From the NCBI GenBank assembly GCA_040255585.1, contig JBDZVI010000020.1, positions 1-40,442 on the forward strand: a stretch of DNA of 40,442 bases. The letters are read 5' to 3'. Below the pieces are notes generated by a model. The model saw only the letters and a program-made list of their open reading frames with translations. It was not told the origin of the DNA and did not search any database. Shown piece by piece: positions 1-8,310 of this stretch. A program made the position numbers and the translations under genes. The number at the start of each line of letters is the position of its first letter. The first letter of the stretch is position 1. Source of the stretch: JAAYYF01 sp040255585. GTDB lineage: Bacteria > Deinococcota > Deinococci > Deinococcales > Trueperaceae.

Positions 1-21
1 GCCGCGCCGAGTGCGAGGGCT

Positions 22-110
22 CGGAGGAGCAGGTGTCTTTCGAAATCACGAGGCATGTGCAACGCGCGCGTTGCACAACGTAGTCGTTGCACGGGGTCAT
101 GTTTTTCTCG
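22..110. repeat. Dispersed palindromic repeat, copy A
   Basis: Tandem 16-bp units of the form CAAC-N6-GTTG-CA begin at 60 (CAAC-GCGCGC-GTTG) and 76 (CAAC-GTAGTC-GTTG), followed by a degenerate third unit at 92 (CGGG-GTCATG-TTTT). The first unit extends to the perfect inverted repeat TGTGCAAC/GTTGCACA with a 6-nt loop. The left flank (GAGCAGGTGTCTTT and onward) closely matches the flank of copy B near 17250, so this is a true repeated element and not only a shared palindrome. A third, more diverged copy lies near 40050. Function is unknown; it could be an array of protein-binding sites, a small structured RNA or a miniature mobile element. Confidence 0.7.
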
Positions 111-328
111 CAACCCCTGTGTCCCCGCATGACCTCCGTGCTCCTGCGTGCAAAGCGGCTTGCCGATGGCCGGCATCGAAGGCGGCGTCGGCGTTGCCCT
201 CATGAGATGAGACCCCCCAGCGAGAAACCGCCGAGCAGGGTGATGCCCTCCGCCGCGGGAGGGCGGGTAAGTGTCAATGGGTCCCGCCCTGGTCCGCCTC
301 TCGAAGGTGCCTAGCGGCCTGCTTAGCC
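111..328. other. Intergenic, no gene seen
   Basis: This stretch lies between repeat copy A and the degraded ATPase. Frames on both strands look like random high-GC reading frames, and I see no homology, promoter or hairpin that I would defend. Confidence 0.5.
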
Positions 329-730
329 TCAGAGCGCGGTCACCGGCAGCGCCCAGAGCTTGTTCCCGAAGGGCACCGCGTTCTCCCCGAGATAGAGGAC
401 AACGCCACGCCGAAGAGTGCGGCCACGAAGTCGCTTCGCGAGTCGCGGACCTCGTCCTCCGACAGAGGCCAGAGATGCAGTACCTCCACACGCCCCGCCA
501 GGGAGTCCGCCACCCGGGGCAGAGAGAGCACGTCCACCGATCCCGTGAGGAGGAAACGGCCTGGCGTGCGGTCCTCGTCCACTGCGAGCTTGATGGCGAG
601 CAGAAGTTCGGGCGCGCGCTGCACCTCGTCGATGACGATGAGCTGCGGGAGGCTGCGGACGAAGCCCTGCGGATCCAGGGCGGCTGCGCTCAGCACACTC
701 GCGTCGTCGAGCGTGAGGTACGTTGCGCCG
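329..730 (-). pseudogene. Degraded AAA ATPase with DUF4143 domain (internal deletion)
   Basis: Leftward reading gives a recognisable middle piece of an AAA_14/DUF4143 ATPase: Walker B and following segment LPQLIVIDEVQRAPELLLAI, then LLTGSVDVLSLPRVADSLAG and LWPLSEDEV. A stop codon lies immediately upstream of the first recognisable residues, so the N-terminal part with Walker A is missing. After about residue ALFG the frame shifts and the sequence runs directly into GVVLYLGENAVPFGNKLWAL and a stop, which is typical of the extreme C-terminus of DUF4143 proteins. Most of the DUF4143 domain, perhaps two hundred residues, is therefore deleted. Such ATPases occur widely as mobile accessory genes of unclear function. 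This copy cannot be functional. Confidence 0.75.
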
Positions 731-838
731 GTCTCCGTTTACTGGTGGAAATTCCGCCACCGAGTGGTGGATGCTCCGGCTGCCCGACCCACGCACCCCG
801 CCCGCCGCGCCGCGGACGTTAAGCTCACAGGTCGAAGC

Positions 839-1777
839 ATGCCTATTACCCCACCCGCCCGAGCGTGGCTGAGCGCCGCCACCGGCATCCCGGACTTGCG
901 CTTGCGACTAACGCCCCTGGCCGGCGGCACCTCCACGACGATGTTGGCGGTGGCCGACGGCTCGGGTCAGCCGGGGTTCGGTCAGCCGAGGTTCGCCCTG
1001 CGCCTGCTCGACAACGCCGACTGGCTCGCCGAGGAGCCCGATCTGCTCGAGCACGAGGTCGCGGCGCTGATCGCGGCGCGCGCCACCGGCCTGCCGGTGC
1101 CGGAAGTCGCCGCCGCCCACGCGGGCGGGGGTGAGTTCGGCCCGGCTGCCCTCCTCACGACCTTCCTGCCGGGCAGGGTGGTGTTGCGCCCGGACGATCC
1201 GGTGCGTTGGACCAACCTGCTCGCCGAGACGCTCGCGCAGGTCCACGGCGTGGCGGCGCCGGAGTTCCCGTGGCGTTACCGGAGCTGGGTGAACGCCGGG
1301 AACGTACGCGTGCCGGAGTGGACGGTCCGGCCGCGCCTCTGGGACGTGGCGGTGGAAGTCTATTCCGCCCACGGCTCGCGCCTAGCCGGTACGGGCGAGA
1401 CGACGTTCATCCACCGCGACTACCACCCGTTGAACCTGCTCTTCACTGGCTCCGGGCCCGCGTTGGTGGTCTCGGCCGTGGTCGACTGGGTCAACGCCTG
1501 CTGCGGCCCGGCCGCTGCCGACGTGTCGCACTGCCGCATGAACCTCGCCATGCTTTACGGTACCGAGGCGGCGGACGCCTTCCTGCGCGCCTACGGTGCG
1601 GAGGTCGGCGGCTTCGACTACGACCCGCTCTGGGATCTGGAGGCCGTGTTCGACATGGCTGCTCCGACGCCTACGTACTACGCGCCGTGGGACGCGTTCG
1701 GGGCGCCGGACCCTGGGGAAGCGGCCTTGCGCGAACGCGTGGAGGCCGTCGTAGTGAGGGCGCTGGAGCTCCTCTAG
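839..1777 (+). CDS. Aminoglycoside phosphotransferase (APH) family kinase
   Basis: A 312-residue APH/choline-kinase-fold protein that should transfer a phosphate from ATP to a small hydroxylated substrate in the cytosol; the substrate cannot be read from sequence. The Brenner motif is clear: HRDYHPLN at residues 192-199 with catalytic Asp194, and the metal-binding Asp217 in VVDW. The N-lobe has LAGGTSTTMLAV (27-38) as nucleotide loop and HEVAAL (72-77) as the usual Glu helix. A short in-frame duplication (GQPGF/GQPRF, residues 43-52) sits in the N-lobe. The start chosen is ATG 839, because codons upstream in the frame run into the opposite-strand pseudogene. A TAAGCT hexamer lies 13 nt before it, and there is no good Shine-Dalgarno site. 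It appears to be monocistronic. Confidence 0.85.
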   Translation: MPITPPARAWLSAATGIPDLRLRLTPLAGGTSTTMLAVADGSGQPGFGQPRFALRLLDNADWLAEEPDLLEHEVAALIAARATGLPVPEVAAAHAGGGEFGPAALLTTFLPGRVVLRPDDPVRWTNLLAETLAQVHGVAAPEFPWRYRSWVNAGNVRVPEWTVRPRLWDVAVEVYSAHGSRLAGTGETTFIHRDYHPLNLLFTGSGPALVVSAVVDWVNACCGPAAADVSHCRMNLAMLYGTEAADAFLRAYGAEVGGFDYDPLWDLEAVFDMAAPTPTYYAPWDAFGAPDPGEAALRERVEAVVVRALELL

Positions 1778-1806
1778 CGCGCCTCTCACTTGCCTCAGGT
1801 GCGCCG

Positions 1807-1910
1807 CCAAGGCGCCGCCAACGCGGCGCAAACGCAGCGCCAACGCAGCGCCAACGCAGCGCCAACGCGCTGCCAACGCAGCGCCAACGCAGCGCAAACG
1901 CGCCGCCGAC
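1807..1910. repeat. Tandem array of an 11-bp unit
   Basis: The unit CAACGCAGCGC and close variants (CAACGCGGCGC, AAACGCAGCGC, CAACGCGCTGC) repeat about eight times without spacers, starting 30 nt after the kinase stop codon. The rest of the 389-nt gap up to proV (1911-2166) holds no gene I can support. An 11-bp period is close to one helical turn, so all units face the same side of the DNA. The array could be slippage-prone simple sequence or a binding array. It is too short and unspaced to be a CRISPR. Confidence 0.8.
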
Positions 1911-2166
1911 CATCCGCGCCGCCGCGTTTGCCCCTCGCGCCCTCGTCTGTTACCCTCCGAAGCGAACCGTCGGTGGGAGGACCGTGGCAGTGGGTGTGCC
2001 GGTCCGCGCCGGCGCTGTCCGCCCGTACGCTCGCGGCCGCGGGGAGCTTTCCCGAGACGCGCATGTCCAGACACGGCATGCCCTGCTCGCGCGCCCCTCC
2101 TAAGCACGTGGGCCACGCCAACGCGAAGTCGTCCGTTCACTTCGGCCGCCGATAACGAGGTACCCC

Positions 2167-3672
2167 ATGCCAACCGACCCCGCCCGACGGGCCGCTCACC
2201 CGAGCCGCTCGCCCGACGCTAGCGCAAGACAGACCGGTCAGTCCGTCCGCGAAAGATACGTGGCCACCGAGCCTGCCGACACCGTTCCGCGCCCCTCCGA
2301 CCCGCCGAAGATCGAGTGCCGCTCCCTGACCAAGGTCTTCGGCGCCAGGCCCGAGAGGGTCGTCGAGTTCCTGGCTGCAGGCGGCACGAAGGAGGAGGCG
2401 CAGGCGCGCTTCGGCAACGCCGTCGGCGTGTACGACGTCGACCTGAGCGTGAGGGCCGGCGAGACCTTCGTCCTGATGGGGTTGTCGGGGAGCGGCAAGT
2501 CGACGCTCCTGCGCCTGCTCAACCTGCTGCACGAGCCTACGGCCGGGCAGGTCCTCGTCGACGGCGTGGACCTCACCGACCTCCCGCGCGGCGAGCTCCT
2601 GAGGGTGCGCCGCGCGAAGTTCAGCGGCATGGTGTTCCAGCAGTTCGCCATCCTCCCGCACCGCAGCGTGCTCGACAACGTGCGCTTCGGCCTCGAGGTG
2701 CAGAGGTTGCCGGTCGCGGAGCAGCGCCGCCGGGCCATGGAGGCGATCGAGCTCGTAGGCCTGGCCGGCTGGGAAGGGAGCCTGCCAGCCCAGCTCTCGG
2801 GCGGCATGCAGCAGCGCGTCGGCCTCGCGCGCGCGCTCGCCATGGACGCAGACATCCTCCTCATGGACGAGGCGTTCAGCGCCCTCGACCCCCTGATCCG
2901 CCGCGAGATGCAAGACGAGCTCGTCGAGCTCCAGGCGCGCGTGAACAAGACCATCGTGTTCGTCACGCACGACCTCGACGAGGCCCTAAAGCTCGGCGAC
3001 CGCATCGCGATCATGCGCTCCGGCCGCGTGGTGCAGATGGGCGGGGCGGAGGAGATCATCACCGCGCCGGCGGACGATTACGTCGAGGCGTTCGTGGCCG
3101 GCGTTGACCGCACGGGCGTCCTGACGGCGAGGAGCATCATGCAGCCCGTCAAGGCCACCGCCAACGTGAGCGACGGGCCGCACACGGCGCTCACCAAGAT
3201 GCGGCGCTTCGGCCTCTCCGGGCTGCTCGTCATCGACCGCGAGCGCCGCGTGCGAGGCTACGCCGCCGGTGAGGCGGTGGTCGCCAGCATGAACGTGCGG
3301 GAGGCGTCTGAGGCGAACGCTGAGAGGTTGACCTTCGCGCCCGCCCTCACCGTCGGCCTCGACGCGAGCCTGGCCGAGCTCATCACCGTCGCGGCCGGCA
3401 GCAGCGAACCCATCGCCGTCGTCGACGAAGGCGGCAGGCTGCGCGGGGTGGTCGTGAAAGGCGCCATCCTGGCCGCGTTGGCCTCCGAGCCGCCGGCCGG
3501 CGCCGCGGGTGCCGCGACGACTGCGACTACTGCGACTACTGCGACGACTGCGACGGCCGCGACCACCGCCACCGCGGGCGCTCCCGATGCCAGCGCCTCC
3601 GGCGAGGCGAACGCCGACACGCGAGGGCCCGCTACCCGGCGGAGCGGAAAGGGGGCCGCCGGTGCTGCTTGA
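2167..3672 (+). CDS. proV: Glycine betaine/proline ABC transporter ATP-binding protein with CBS domains
   Basis: The ATPase of an osmoprotectant importer (ProV/OpuAA type), 501 residues. Walker A is GLSGSGKS (105-112), the signature LSGGMQQ (210-216) and Walker B with catalytic Glu MDEAFSALD (233-241). The family-specific insert before the Walker A (RVVEFLAAGGTKEEA, 65-79) is present. Residues 320-437 form a tandem CBS pair, known in OpuA to sense ionic strength or cyclic di-AMP and gate transport. The tail is a low-complexity Ala-Thr repeat (450-475) and a polar end, longer than usual. Start ATG 2167 follows AACGAGG at good spacing; the first 48 residues are an unconserved extension, so GTG 2260 is an alternative. 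The stop overlaps proW by 11 nt, implying translational coupling. Confidence 0.93.
   Translation: MPTDPARRAAHPSRSPDASARQTGQSVRERYVATEPADTVPRPSDPPKIECRSLTKVFGARPERVVEFLAAGGTKEEAQARFGNAVGVYDVDLSVRAGETFVLMGLSGSGKSTLLRLLNLLHEPTAGQVLVDGVDLTDLPRGELLRVRRAKFSGMVFQQFAILPHRSVLDNVRFGLEVQRLPVAEQRRRAMEAIELVGLAGWEGSLPAQLSGGMQQRVGLARALAMDADILLMDEAFSALDPLIRREMQDELVELQARVNKTIVFVTHDLDEALKLGDRIAIMRSGRVVQMGGAEEIITAPADDYVEAFVAGVDRTGVLTARSIMQPVKATANVSDGPHTALTKMRRFGLSGLLVIDRERRVRGYAAGEAVVASMNVREASEANAERLTFAPALTVGLDASLAELITVAAGSSEPIAVVDEGGRLRGVVVKGAILAALASEPPAGAAGAATTATTATTATTATAATTATAGAPDASASGEANADTRGPATRRSGKGAAGAA
3514..3575 (+). repeat. In-frame 9-bp Ala-Thr-Thr codon repeat in proV
   Basis: Codons GCG-ACN-ACN repeat about six times, giving (Ala-Thr-Thr)n in the C-terminal tail of ProV after the CBS pair. 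The whole unit is a multiple of three, so copy-number change would lengthen the tail without breaking the frame. Confidence 0.8.
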
Positions 3673-4522
3673 CTACCGCATCCCGATCGCCTCGTGGGTC
3701 GAGAGGCTCGTTCGCGGCATCCAGGACGCCTGGGCCGGCGGGTTCGACGGCTTCGCCGACGTCGTGCGCTTCGTCATCAACGGGCTGCTCGGCGGATTGC
3801 AGGCCGTCCCGCCCCTGATCCTCCTGGTGGCCCTCGCCGCCCTCGTCGCCTGGACGGCGGGCTGGCGACTGGCGCTGTTCACCGCCGTTGGGCTCTTCCT
3901 CATCCACAACATCCAGCTGTGGACGCCGTTCCTGCAGACGCTCTCGCTCGTGGTGACCGCCCAGGTGCTGATCGTGCTGGTGGGCGTGCCGCTCGGCATC
4001 CTCGCCGCCGGCTCGGACGCCGCCGAGCGCATCATGCGGCCCGTCCTCGACTTCATGCAGACCATGCCCGCGTTCGTCTACCTGATCCCGGCCGTCATGT
4101 TCTTCGGCATCGGCCTCGTGCCCGGGGTGGTGGCGACGTTCATCTTCTCGCTGCCCCCGCTCGTGCGGCTCGTGAACCTCGGCATACGGCAGGTGCCCGT
4201 CGACCTCGTCGAGGCGGCCGACGCGTTCGGCGCCACCCGCTTGCAGAAGCTAGTTAAGGTGCAGGTGCCGCAGGCGCTGCCGACTATGATGGCCGGTCTC
4301 AACCAGTCCATCATGCTCAACCTCTCGATGGTCGTCATCGCGGGCATGATCGGCGCGCGCGGCCTCGGCGCCGAGGTGTTGAGGGGCATCCAACGCATCC
4401 AGGTCGGGCAGGGCTTCGAGGCCGGCCTCGCCGTCGTGGTCCTGGCCATCGTGCTCGACCGGCTGACCGCCGCCTTCGCCACGCGCCGATCGAAAGGCTC
4501 GCGGGCGCGGGAGGAAGCCTGA
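3662..4522 (+). CDS. proW: Glycine betaine/proline ABC transporter permease
   Basis: Inner-membrane permease of the osmoprotectant importer, 286 residues from GTG 3662, which has GGAAAGGGGG just upstream and overlaps the end of proV by 11 nt. The longer open frame upstream is only the shadow of the proV repeat. Hydrophobic segments follow an N-terminal amphipathic start (LLDYRIPIASWVERLV), and a MetI-like domain carries the EAA loop EAADAFGATRLQKLVKVQVP near residues 184-203, which docks to ProV. The length and order match single-permease ProW/OpuAB systems, working with ProX. Codon use matches its neighbours. Confidence 0.93.
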   Translation: MLLDYRIPIASWVERLVRGIQDAWAGGFDGFADVVRFVINGLLGGLQAVPPLILLVALAALVAWTAGWRLALFTAVGLFLIHNIQLWTPFLQTLSLVVTAQVLIVLVGVPLGILAAGSDAAERIMRPVLDFMQTMPAFVYLIPAVMFFGIGLVPGVVATFIFSLPPLVRLVNLGIRQVPVDLVEAADAFGATRLQKLVKVQVPQALPTMMAGLNQSIMLNLSMVVIAGMIGARGLGAEVLRGIQRIQVGQGFEAGLAVVVLAIVLDRLTAAFATRRSKGSRAREEA

Positions 4523-4562
4523 CGCGGGAGGAGGCCTGACGCGGGAGGACGGCTGACGCGGG
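4508..4562. repeat. Short tandem repeat spanning the proW stop codon
   Basis: CTGACGCGGGAGGA repeats two and a half times at 16-18 bp intervals across the end of proW and into the gap before proX. The rest of the gap to 4754 holds a promoter-like site and a short inverted repeat. Confidence 0.7.
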
Positions 4563-4617
4563 CGCGCCAAGCATGGGCGCGCCCAGCGTGGCCGGGCGCC
4601 CGGCGCGCCGCCTGCGT

Positions 4618-4646
4618 TTGCACTCTCCCGGGTCATGTGCTAGGGT
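4618..4646 (+). promoter_or_regulatory. Possible proX promoter
   Basis: TTGCAC, a 17-nt spacer ending in TGTGC, then TAGGGT. If used, it would give proX its own transcript with a leader of about 100 nt, which would explain a high binding-protein to transporter ratio. The -10 is a weak match. Confidence 0.4.
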
Positions 4647-4678
4647 CGGAACGGCACCTGTGGTGCCTTGTACGTGTG

Positions 4679-4695
4679 GCGCATCATATATGCGC
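4679..4695. promoter_or_regulatory. Inverted repeat in the proX leader
   Basis: GCGCAT-CATAT-ATGCGC, 6-bp arms around an AT-rich centre, about 60 nt before the proX start. It could be a regulator site or a small RNA hairpin in the leader. Confidence 0.45.
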
Positions 4696-4754
4696 TGGTG
4701 CGGGATGTTACCGCACTGCAACTTTACGCCTCTCCTAAAAACAGGAGGAAAACC

Positions 4755-5591
4755 ATGCAGAAGTTTGCACTAGTGGCTATTGTCGCGCTGGTCGTCGGGT
4801 CGGGCGTCGCCAACGCTCAGACGGTCAGGTTCGGTTACGTGTTGTGGGACGACTGCGTCGCGACCACCAACGTCGCGGCCGCCCTCATCCACGACCGCCT
4901 CGGTTACGACGTCGACATGACGTCCGTCGACGCTGGACCGATGTTCGCCGGCTTGGCGCGCGGCGACTTCGACGCCACGCTCTGTGCGTGGCTGCCCGCC
5001 ACCCACGCGGCCTACCTCGAAGAGTACGGCGACAGCTTCGAGGTCCTGAACGCCAACCTGGAAGGCGCCGACATCGGCTGGGCCGTGCCCGCCTACGTGG
5101 AGCTTGACAGCATCGAGGACCTCCCGGGCAACGCGGGCATGTTCAACGGTGAGGTCATCGGCATCGATCCAGGCGCCGGCCTGATGAGCGCCTCCGACGA
5201 GGCTATGCGGGCCTACGGCCTCACCGACTACACCCTGCTCGACGGCTCCGACGCCGCCATGACGGCCGCGCTTGACCGGGCCATCTCCAGGGGTGAGCCC
5301 ATCATCGTCACGAGCTGGCGCCCGCACTGGATGTGGGCCGCTTACGACCTCAAGTACCTGGCCGACCCGTTGGGCGTGTTCGGCGACGCCGAACAGGTCG
5401 AAACGGCGGCCAACAACGACTTCGTCGCCAACGGCCCCGCCGAGGTCATCGACTTCCTGCGCGCCTTCCAGTGGACGGGCGCCGACGTCGGCGACGTGAT
5501 GCTGAAGGTCCGCGGCGGCATGGAGCCGGCCGCGGCGGCCGCGGAGTGGATCTCGGAGAACCAAGAGTTGGTCGATAGCTGGTTCAACTGA
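4755..5591 (+). CDS. proX: Glycine betaine/proline-binding periplasmic protein
   Basis: Extracytoplasmic substrate-binding protein of the ProVWX importer, 278 residues, OpuAC domain. A signal peptide (MQKFALVAIVALVVGSGVANA) is cleaved before Gln22. The OpuAC hallmarks are visible: GYVLWDD (27-33) with Trp31, the DATLCAWLPATH segment with Trp79, and SWRPHWMWA further on. Such Trp residues form the aromatic box that holds quaternary amines in this family. Start ATG 4755 has AGGAGG at ideal spacing (4744-4749 region). It is last in the operon, separated from proW by 232 nt with a possible own promoter. It ends at a strong hairpin terminator shared with the convergent peroxidase gene. Exact substrate (glycine betaine, choline, proline betaine) is not readable. 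Confidence 0.93.
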   Translation: MQKFALVAIVALVVGSGVANAQTVRFGYVLWDDCVATTNVAAALIHDRLGYDVDMTSVDAGPMFAGLARGDFDATLCAWLPATHAAYLEEYGDSFEVLNANLEGADIGWAVPAYVELDSIEDLPGNAGMFNGEVIGIDPGAGLMSASDEAMRAYGLTDYTLLDGSDAAMTAALDRAISRGEPIIVTSWRPHWMWAAYDLKYLADPLGVFGDAEQVETAANNDFVANGPAEVIDFLRAFQWTGADVGDVMLKVRGGMEPAAAAAEWISENQELVDSWFN

Positions 5592-5708
5592 GGCGGACTG
5601 CGGCTCGGCCCGAAGGCAGTCGTAGGCCTCGAGGCAGCCGTGGCCCTAAAGGCAGCCACGGGCCCCGTAGCTAGCCTCGAGCCGCAGAGCTACCGACGAT
5701 TCCCCAAG

Positions 5709-5749
5709 GGCGAAGCCCCCGAGGCCCCAGCAGCCTCGGGGGCTTCGCC
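5709..5749. terminator. Bidirectional hairpin terminator
   Basis: Perfect 17-bp stem (GGCGAAGCCCCCGAGGC, 5709-5725, with 5733-5749) and a 7-nt loop CCCAGCA between convergent proX and the DyP peroxidase gene. The right arm touches the peroxidase stop codon (5749-5751). No T-run follows on either strand, which is common in very GC-rich genomes. Confidence 0.8.
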
Positions 5750-6678
5750 TAGGAGACGCCGTCCAGGAACGTGGCGGTCGGGAGGAAGAACAGGCTGCCC
5801 GTGATGGGGCGGCTGAAGTCCAGTATGCGGTCGTAGTTGCCCGGCGGGTTGCCGATGTACATGTTGTCGAGCATCCGCTCGATCCGCTGGGGCGAGCAGG
5901 CGTAGCCGATGAAGTACGTGCCGAACTCGCCCTTGCCGACCTCGCCGAACGGCATGTTGTCGCGCACGATCTCGAGCTGCCGGTCACCGTCGTAGATGCT
6001 CGTGAGCGCGTTATGCGCGTACTTCTGCTTCACCGAGTCGTCCAGCTCGATGTCGGAGAGCTTCTTGCGGCCGATGATGGCCTCCTGCCGCTCGACGGGC
6101 AGCGCGTTCCACTTGTCGAGGTCGTGCAGGTACTTCTGGACGATCACGTAGCTGCCGCCGGCGAACGCCGGGTCCTCGGCGCCGACCATGGTGGCCGTGT
6201 CGGCGGCCCGCCCCACGGGGTTCTCCGTCCCGTCGACGAAGCCCAGGAGGTCGCGCTCGTCGAAGTACCGGAAACCGTGGGTCTCGTCGACCACGGTGAT
6301 GGCCGCTCCCAGCCTCGTCACGATCTGCATGGCGAGCTCGAAGCAGACGTCCATGCGCTCCCCGCGGATGTGGAGGAGGAGGTCGCCGGGCGTGGAGACG
6401 GCGTGGTGCACGCCGTTTATCTCGCGGAAGGGGTGGAGCTCCATGGGGCGCGGCTGCCCGAAGAGCCTGTCCCACGCCGCGGAGCCGATGCCGAGCATGC
6501 AGGTCAGGCCCGAGTCGAGGTTGCGGAAGCCCACCGCCCGCACGAGGCCTGAGAGGTCGGGGCAGAGCGAACGGACGGCCGCGGCCGCCCGTTCGTCGTC
6601 TGCGATCGTCGCCACCATGAACAGCGCGTAGCGCGTGAGCCTGGAAGTGACGGGTTGGCTGAGGCTCTCCTCCTGCAC
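5749..6678 (-). CDS. DyP-type heme peroxidase (YfeX-like)
   Basis: A 309-residue dye-decolorizing-type peroxidase using H2O2 through a heme. The family signature GFVDGTENP is at residues 146-154 with the distal Asp149; the proximal heme ligand is most likely His222 (KYAHNAL) and the conserved distal Arg is Arg239 (EIVRDNMPFGE). The chosen start is GTG 6678, because homology to YfeX-like proteins begins at about QPVTSRLTRYAL, and the much longer open frame upstream lies inside the aminotransferase gene. No Shine-Dalgarno is seen, so translation is probably coupled to the aminotransferase, which ends 35 nt upstream. There is no Tat or Sec signal, so it is cytosolic or encapsulin-loaded; no encapsulin gene is in the window. 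The physiological substrate is unknown. Confidence 0.9.
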   Translation of the reverse strand: MQEESLSQPVTSRLTRYALFMVATIADDERAAAAVRSLCPDLSGLVRAVGFRNLDSGLTCMLGIGSAAWDRLFGQPRPMELHPFREINGVHHAVSTPGDLLLHIRGERMDVCFELAMQIVTRLGAAITVVDETHGFRYFDERDLLGFVDGTENPVGRAADTATMVGAEDPAFAGGSYVIVQKYLHDLDKWNALPVERQEAIIGRKKLSDIELDDSVKQKYAHNALTSIYDGDRQLEIVRDNMPFGEVGKGEFGTYFIGYACSPQRIERMLDNMYIGNPPGNYDRILDFSRPITGSLFFLPTATFLDGVS

Positions 6679-6713
6679 GCTCGGCGGGGGAGCGCTCTGC
6701 CGATCATGGTCGC

Positions 6714-8027
6714 TCAGGCGAGCACCTTCAGCGCCCGGTCGAGCCCGTCGAGGCCGACCTGCAGCTCGTCGCGCTTGATGGTGAGGGGCGGGGTGACGAG
6801 CAGGACGTTGTAGCGCCCGAACGCGTAGACGCCCTCGTTGCGCAGGGCGCCCGTGAGCTTGCCGATGGGGGCGTTGTCGCCGCCGTACCAGGGCACGAGG
6901 GGCTCCTTCGTGTCGCGGTCCTTCACCAGCTCGATGGTGTAGAAGGCGCCGACGCCGCGCACGTCGCCGATGACGCGGTGCTTGTCCTTCAGGGCGCCGA
7001 GGCCTTCCTCGAGCCACGGGTCGATCTCGCGCGCCCGCTCGAACAGGCCTTCCTTCTTGAGGGTGGTCACCGTGGCGAGGCCCGCCGCCATGGCCATGGG
7101 GTGGCCGGCGTACGTGTGGCCGCACATGAGGGCGACGTCGTCGAAGTGCTTGGCGAGGCCCTCGCGGACCATCACGCCGCCGAGCGGGATGTACGCGGAG
7201 GACGAGCCCTTGGCGAACGTGATCATGTCGGGCGTGACGCCGAAGCGCGTGGCGGCGAAGCGGTCGCCGACGCGGCCGAAGCCCGTCATGACCTCGTCGA
7301 AGACGAGCACGATGCCGTGCTTGGCCGTGATCTCGCGCAGGCCGGCCAGGTAGCCATCGGGGTAGACGATGACGCCGTTCGAGCCGACCACGGGCTCGAT
7401 GACGAGCGCCGCGATGTTCTTGCCGCCCTCGAACGTGATGACCTGCTCCAGGTGCTCGAGGGCGCGGGCCGTCTCGAGCTTCGGGTCCTCCGTGAAGAAC
7501 GGGCTGCGGTAGGGGTAGGGCGCGAAGAAGTGGACGATGCCGGGCAGCCCGGGCTCGTTCGCCCAGCGCCTGTCCTCGCCAGTGAGGCTGCCGGCGCCGG
7601 GGGCGGAGCCGTGGAACGAGCGGTAGGCGGCCAGGACCTTATGGCGGCCCGTGATCATGCGGGACATCTTGATGGCGTCCTCGTTGGCCTCACCGCCGCC
7701 CGTCGTGAAGAACGTGCGGGCGCCCTCGCTCCACGGGCTGACCTCGGAGAGGAGCTCGGCGAACTCGGAGCGCACGTCGTGGATGAGGGAGGGCGGCAGG
7801 TAACAGATCTTGGCCGCCTGCTCCTGGATGGCCTTGACGACGGCCGGGTGACCGTGGCCGAGGTTCGTCGAGACGAGGCCGGCCGAGAGGTCGAGGTAGC
7901 GCTTGCCCTGGTCGTCGAAGAGCCAGGAGCCCTCGCCACGCACGAACGTGGGGCCGCCTACCGCCGACTGCTTGTACCAGGGCGTGAGCACATGCTTGTG
8001 TGAACGAGTGGTGGCTGTAGGGGACAT
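6714..8027 (-). CDS. Class III pyridoxal-phosphate aminotransferase
   Basis: A 437-residue class III (omega) aminotransferase. It has the N-terminal LDLSAGLVSTNLGHGHP, the PLP-phosphate loop TTGGGEANEDAIK, the Asp of VLVFDEVMTGFGR that contacts the pyridine nitrogen, and the Schiff-base Lys in FAKGSSSAYIPLGG. The segment TGRHKVLAAYRSFHGSAPGAGSLTGEDRRWANEP is close to taurine-pyruvate and similar omega-amine transaminases, but GABA, beta-alanine or putrescine could also be substrates. ATG 8027 has AGGAGG at good spacing. It is followed by the DyP peroxidase on the same strand and is probably the first gene of that two-gene unit. Confidence 0.9.
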   Translation of the reverse strand: MSPTATTRSHKHVLTPWYKQSAVGGPTFVRGEGSWLFDDQGKRYLDLSAGLVSTNLGHGHPAVVKAIQEQAAKICYLPPSLIHDVRSEFAELLSEVSPWSEGARTFFTTGGGEANEDAIKMSRMITGRHKVLAAYRSFHGSAPGAGSLTGEDRRWANEPGLPGIVHFFAPYPYRSPFFTEDPKLETARALEHLEQVITFEGGKNIAALVIEPVVGSNGVIVYPDGYLAGLREITAKHGIVLVFDEVMTGFGRVGDRFAATRFGVTPDMITFAKGSSSAYIPLGGVMVREGLAKHFDDVALMCGHTYAGHPMAMAAGLATVTTLKKEGLFERAREIDPWLEEGLGALKDKHRVIGDVRGVGAFYTIELVKDRDTKEPLVPWYGGDNAPIGKLTGALRNEGVYAFGRYNVLLVTPPLTIKRDELQVGLDGLDRALKVLA

Positions 8028-8164
8028 CGCCTGACCTCCTAGAATCGTCCCCCTCCGGCGCTGGGCGCGCGTGAAGGGGCCTCCCAGACGTTGCCGCCGG
8101 GAGCCGCCGGATACCGGTGTTGGTCAGCAGGTTACCGCATCTTGCGCGGCCGCGGTGGGAAAAA

Positions 8165-8210
8165 GCTGTGCTTCGCGCGAGGTGAAGGCTGTGCTTCAAG
8201 CGGGGTGGAG
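8165..8210. repeat. Two imperfect 23-bp tandem units
   Basis: GCTGTGCTTC-GCGCGAGGTG-AAG (8165-8187) is repeated as GCTGTGCTTC-AAGCGGGGTG-GAG (8188-8210), with a third, decayed unit after it. It lies in the 320-nt divergent gap between the aminotransferase and the UPF0104 gene. A TATGCT hexamer near 8270 is the only promoter-like sequence seen for the rightward gene. Confidence 0.65.
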
Positions 8211-8310
8211 GCCGTGCTGCCCGGCGGCCCGCCGTGGTGCCTGCCGGGCGGCCGCGCGACACGACCCTGTATGCTGAGCCGCCCAGTGCGCGACGGCACG
8301 AACTGACCGA

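Noticed and set aside
1807..1910. Possible CRISPR array
   Set aside because: Units are 11 bp, without spacers, and no cas gene is in the window.
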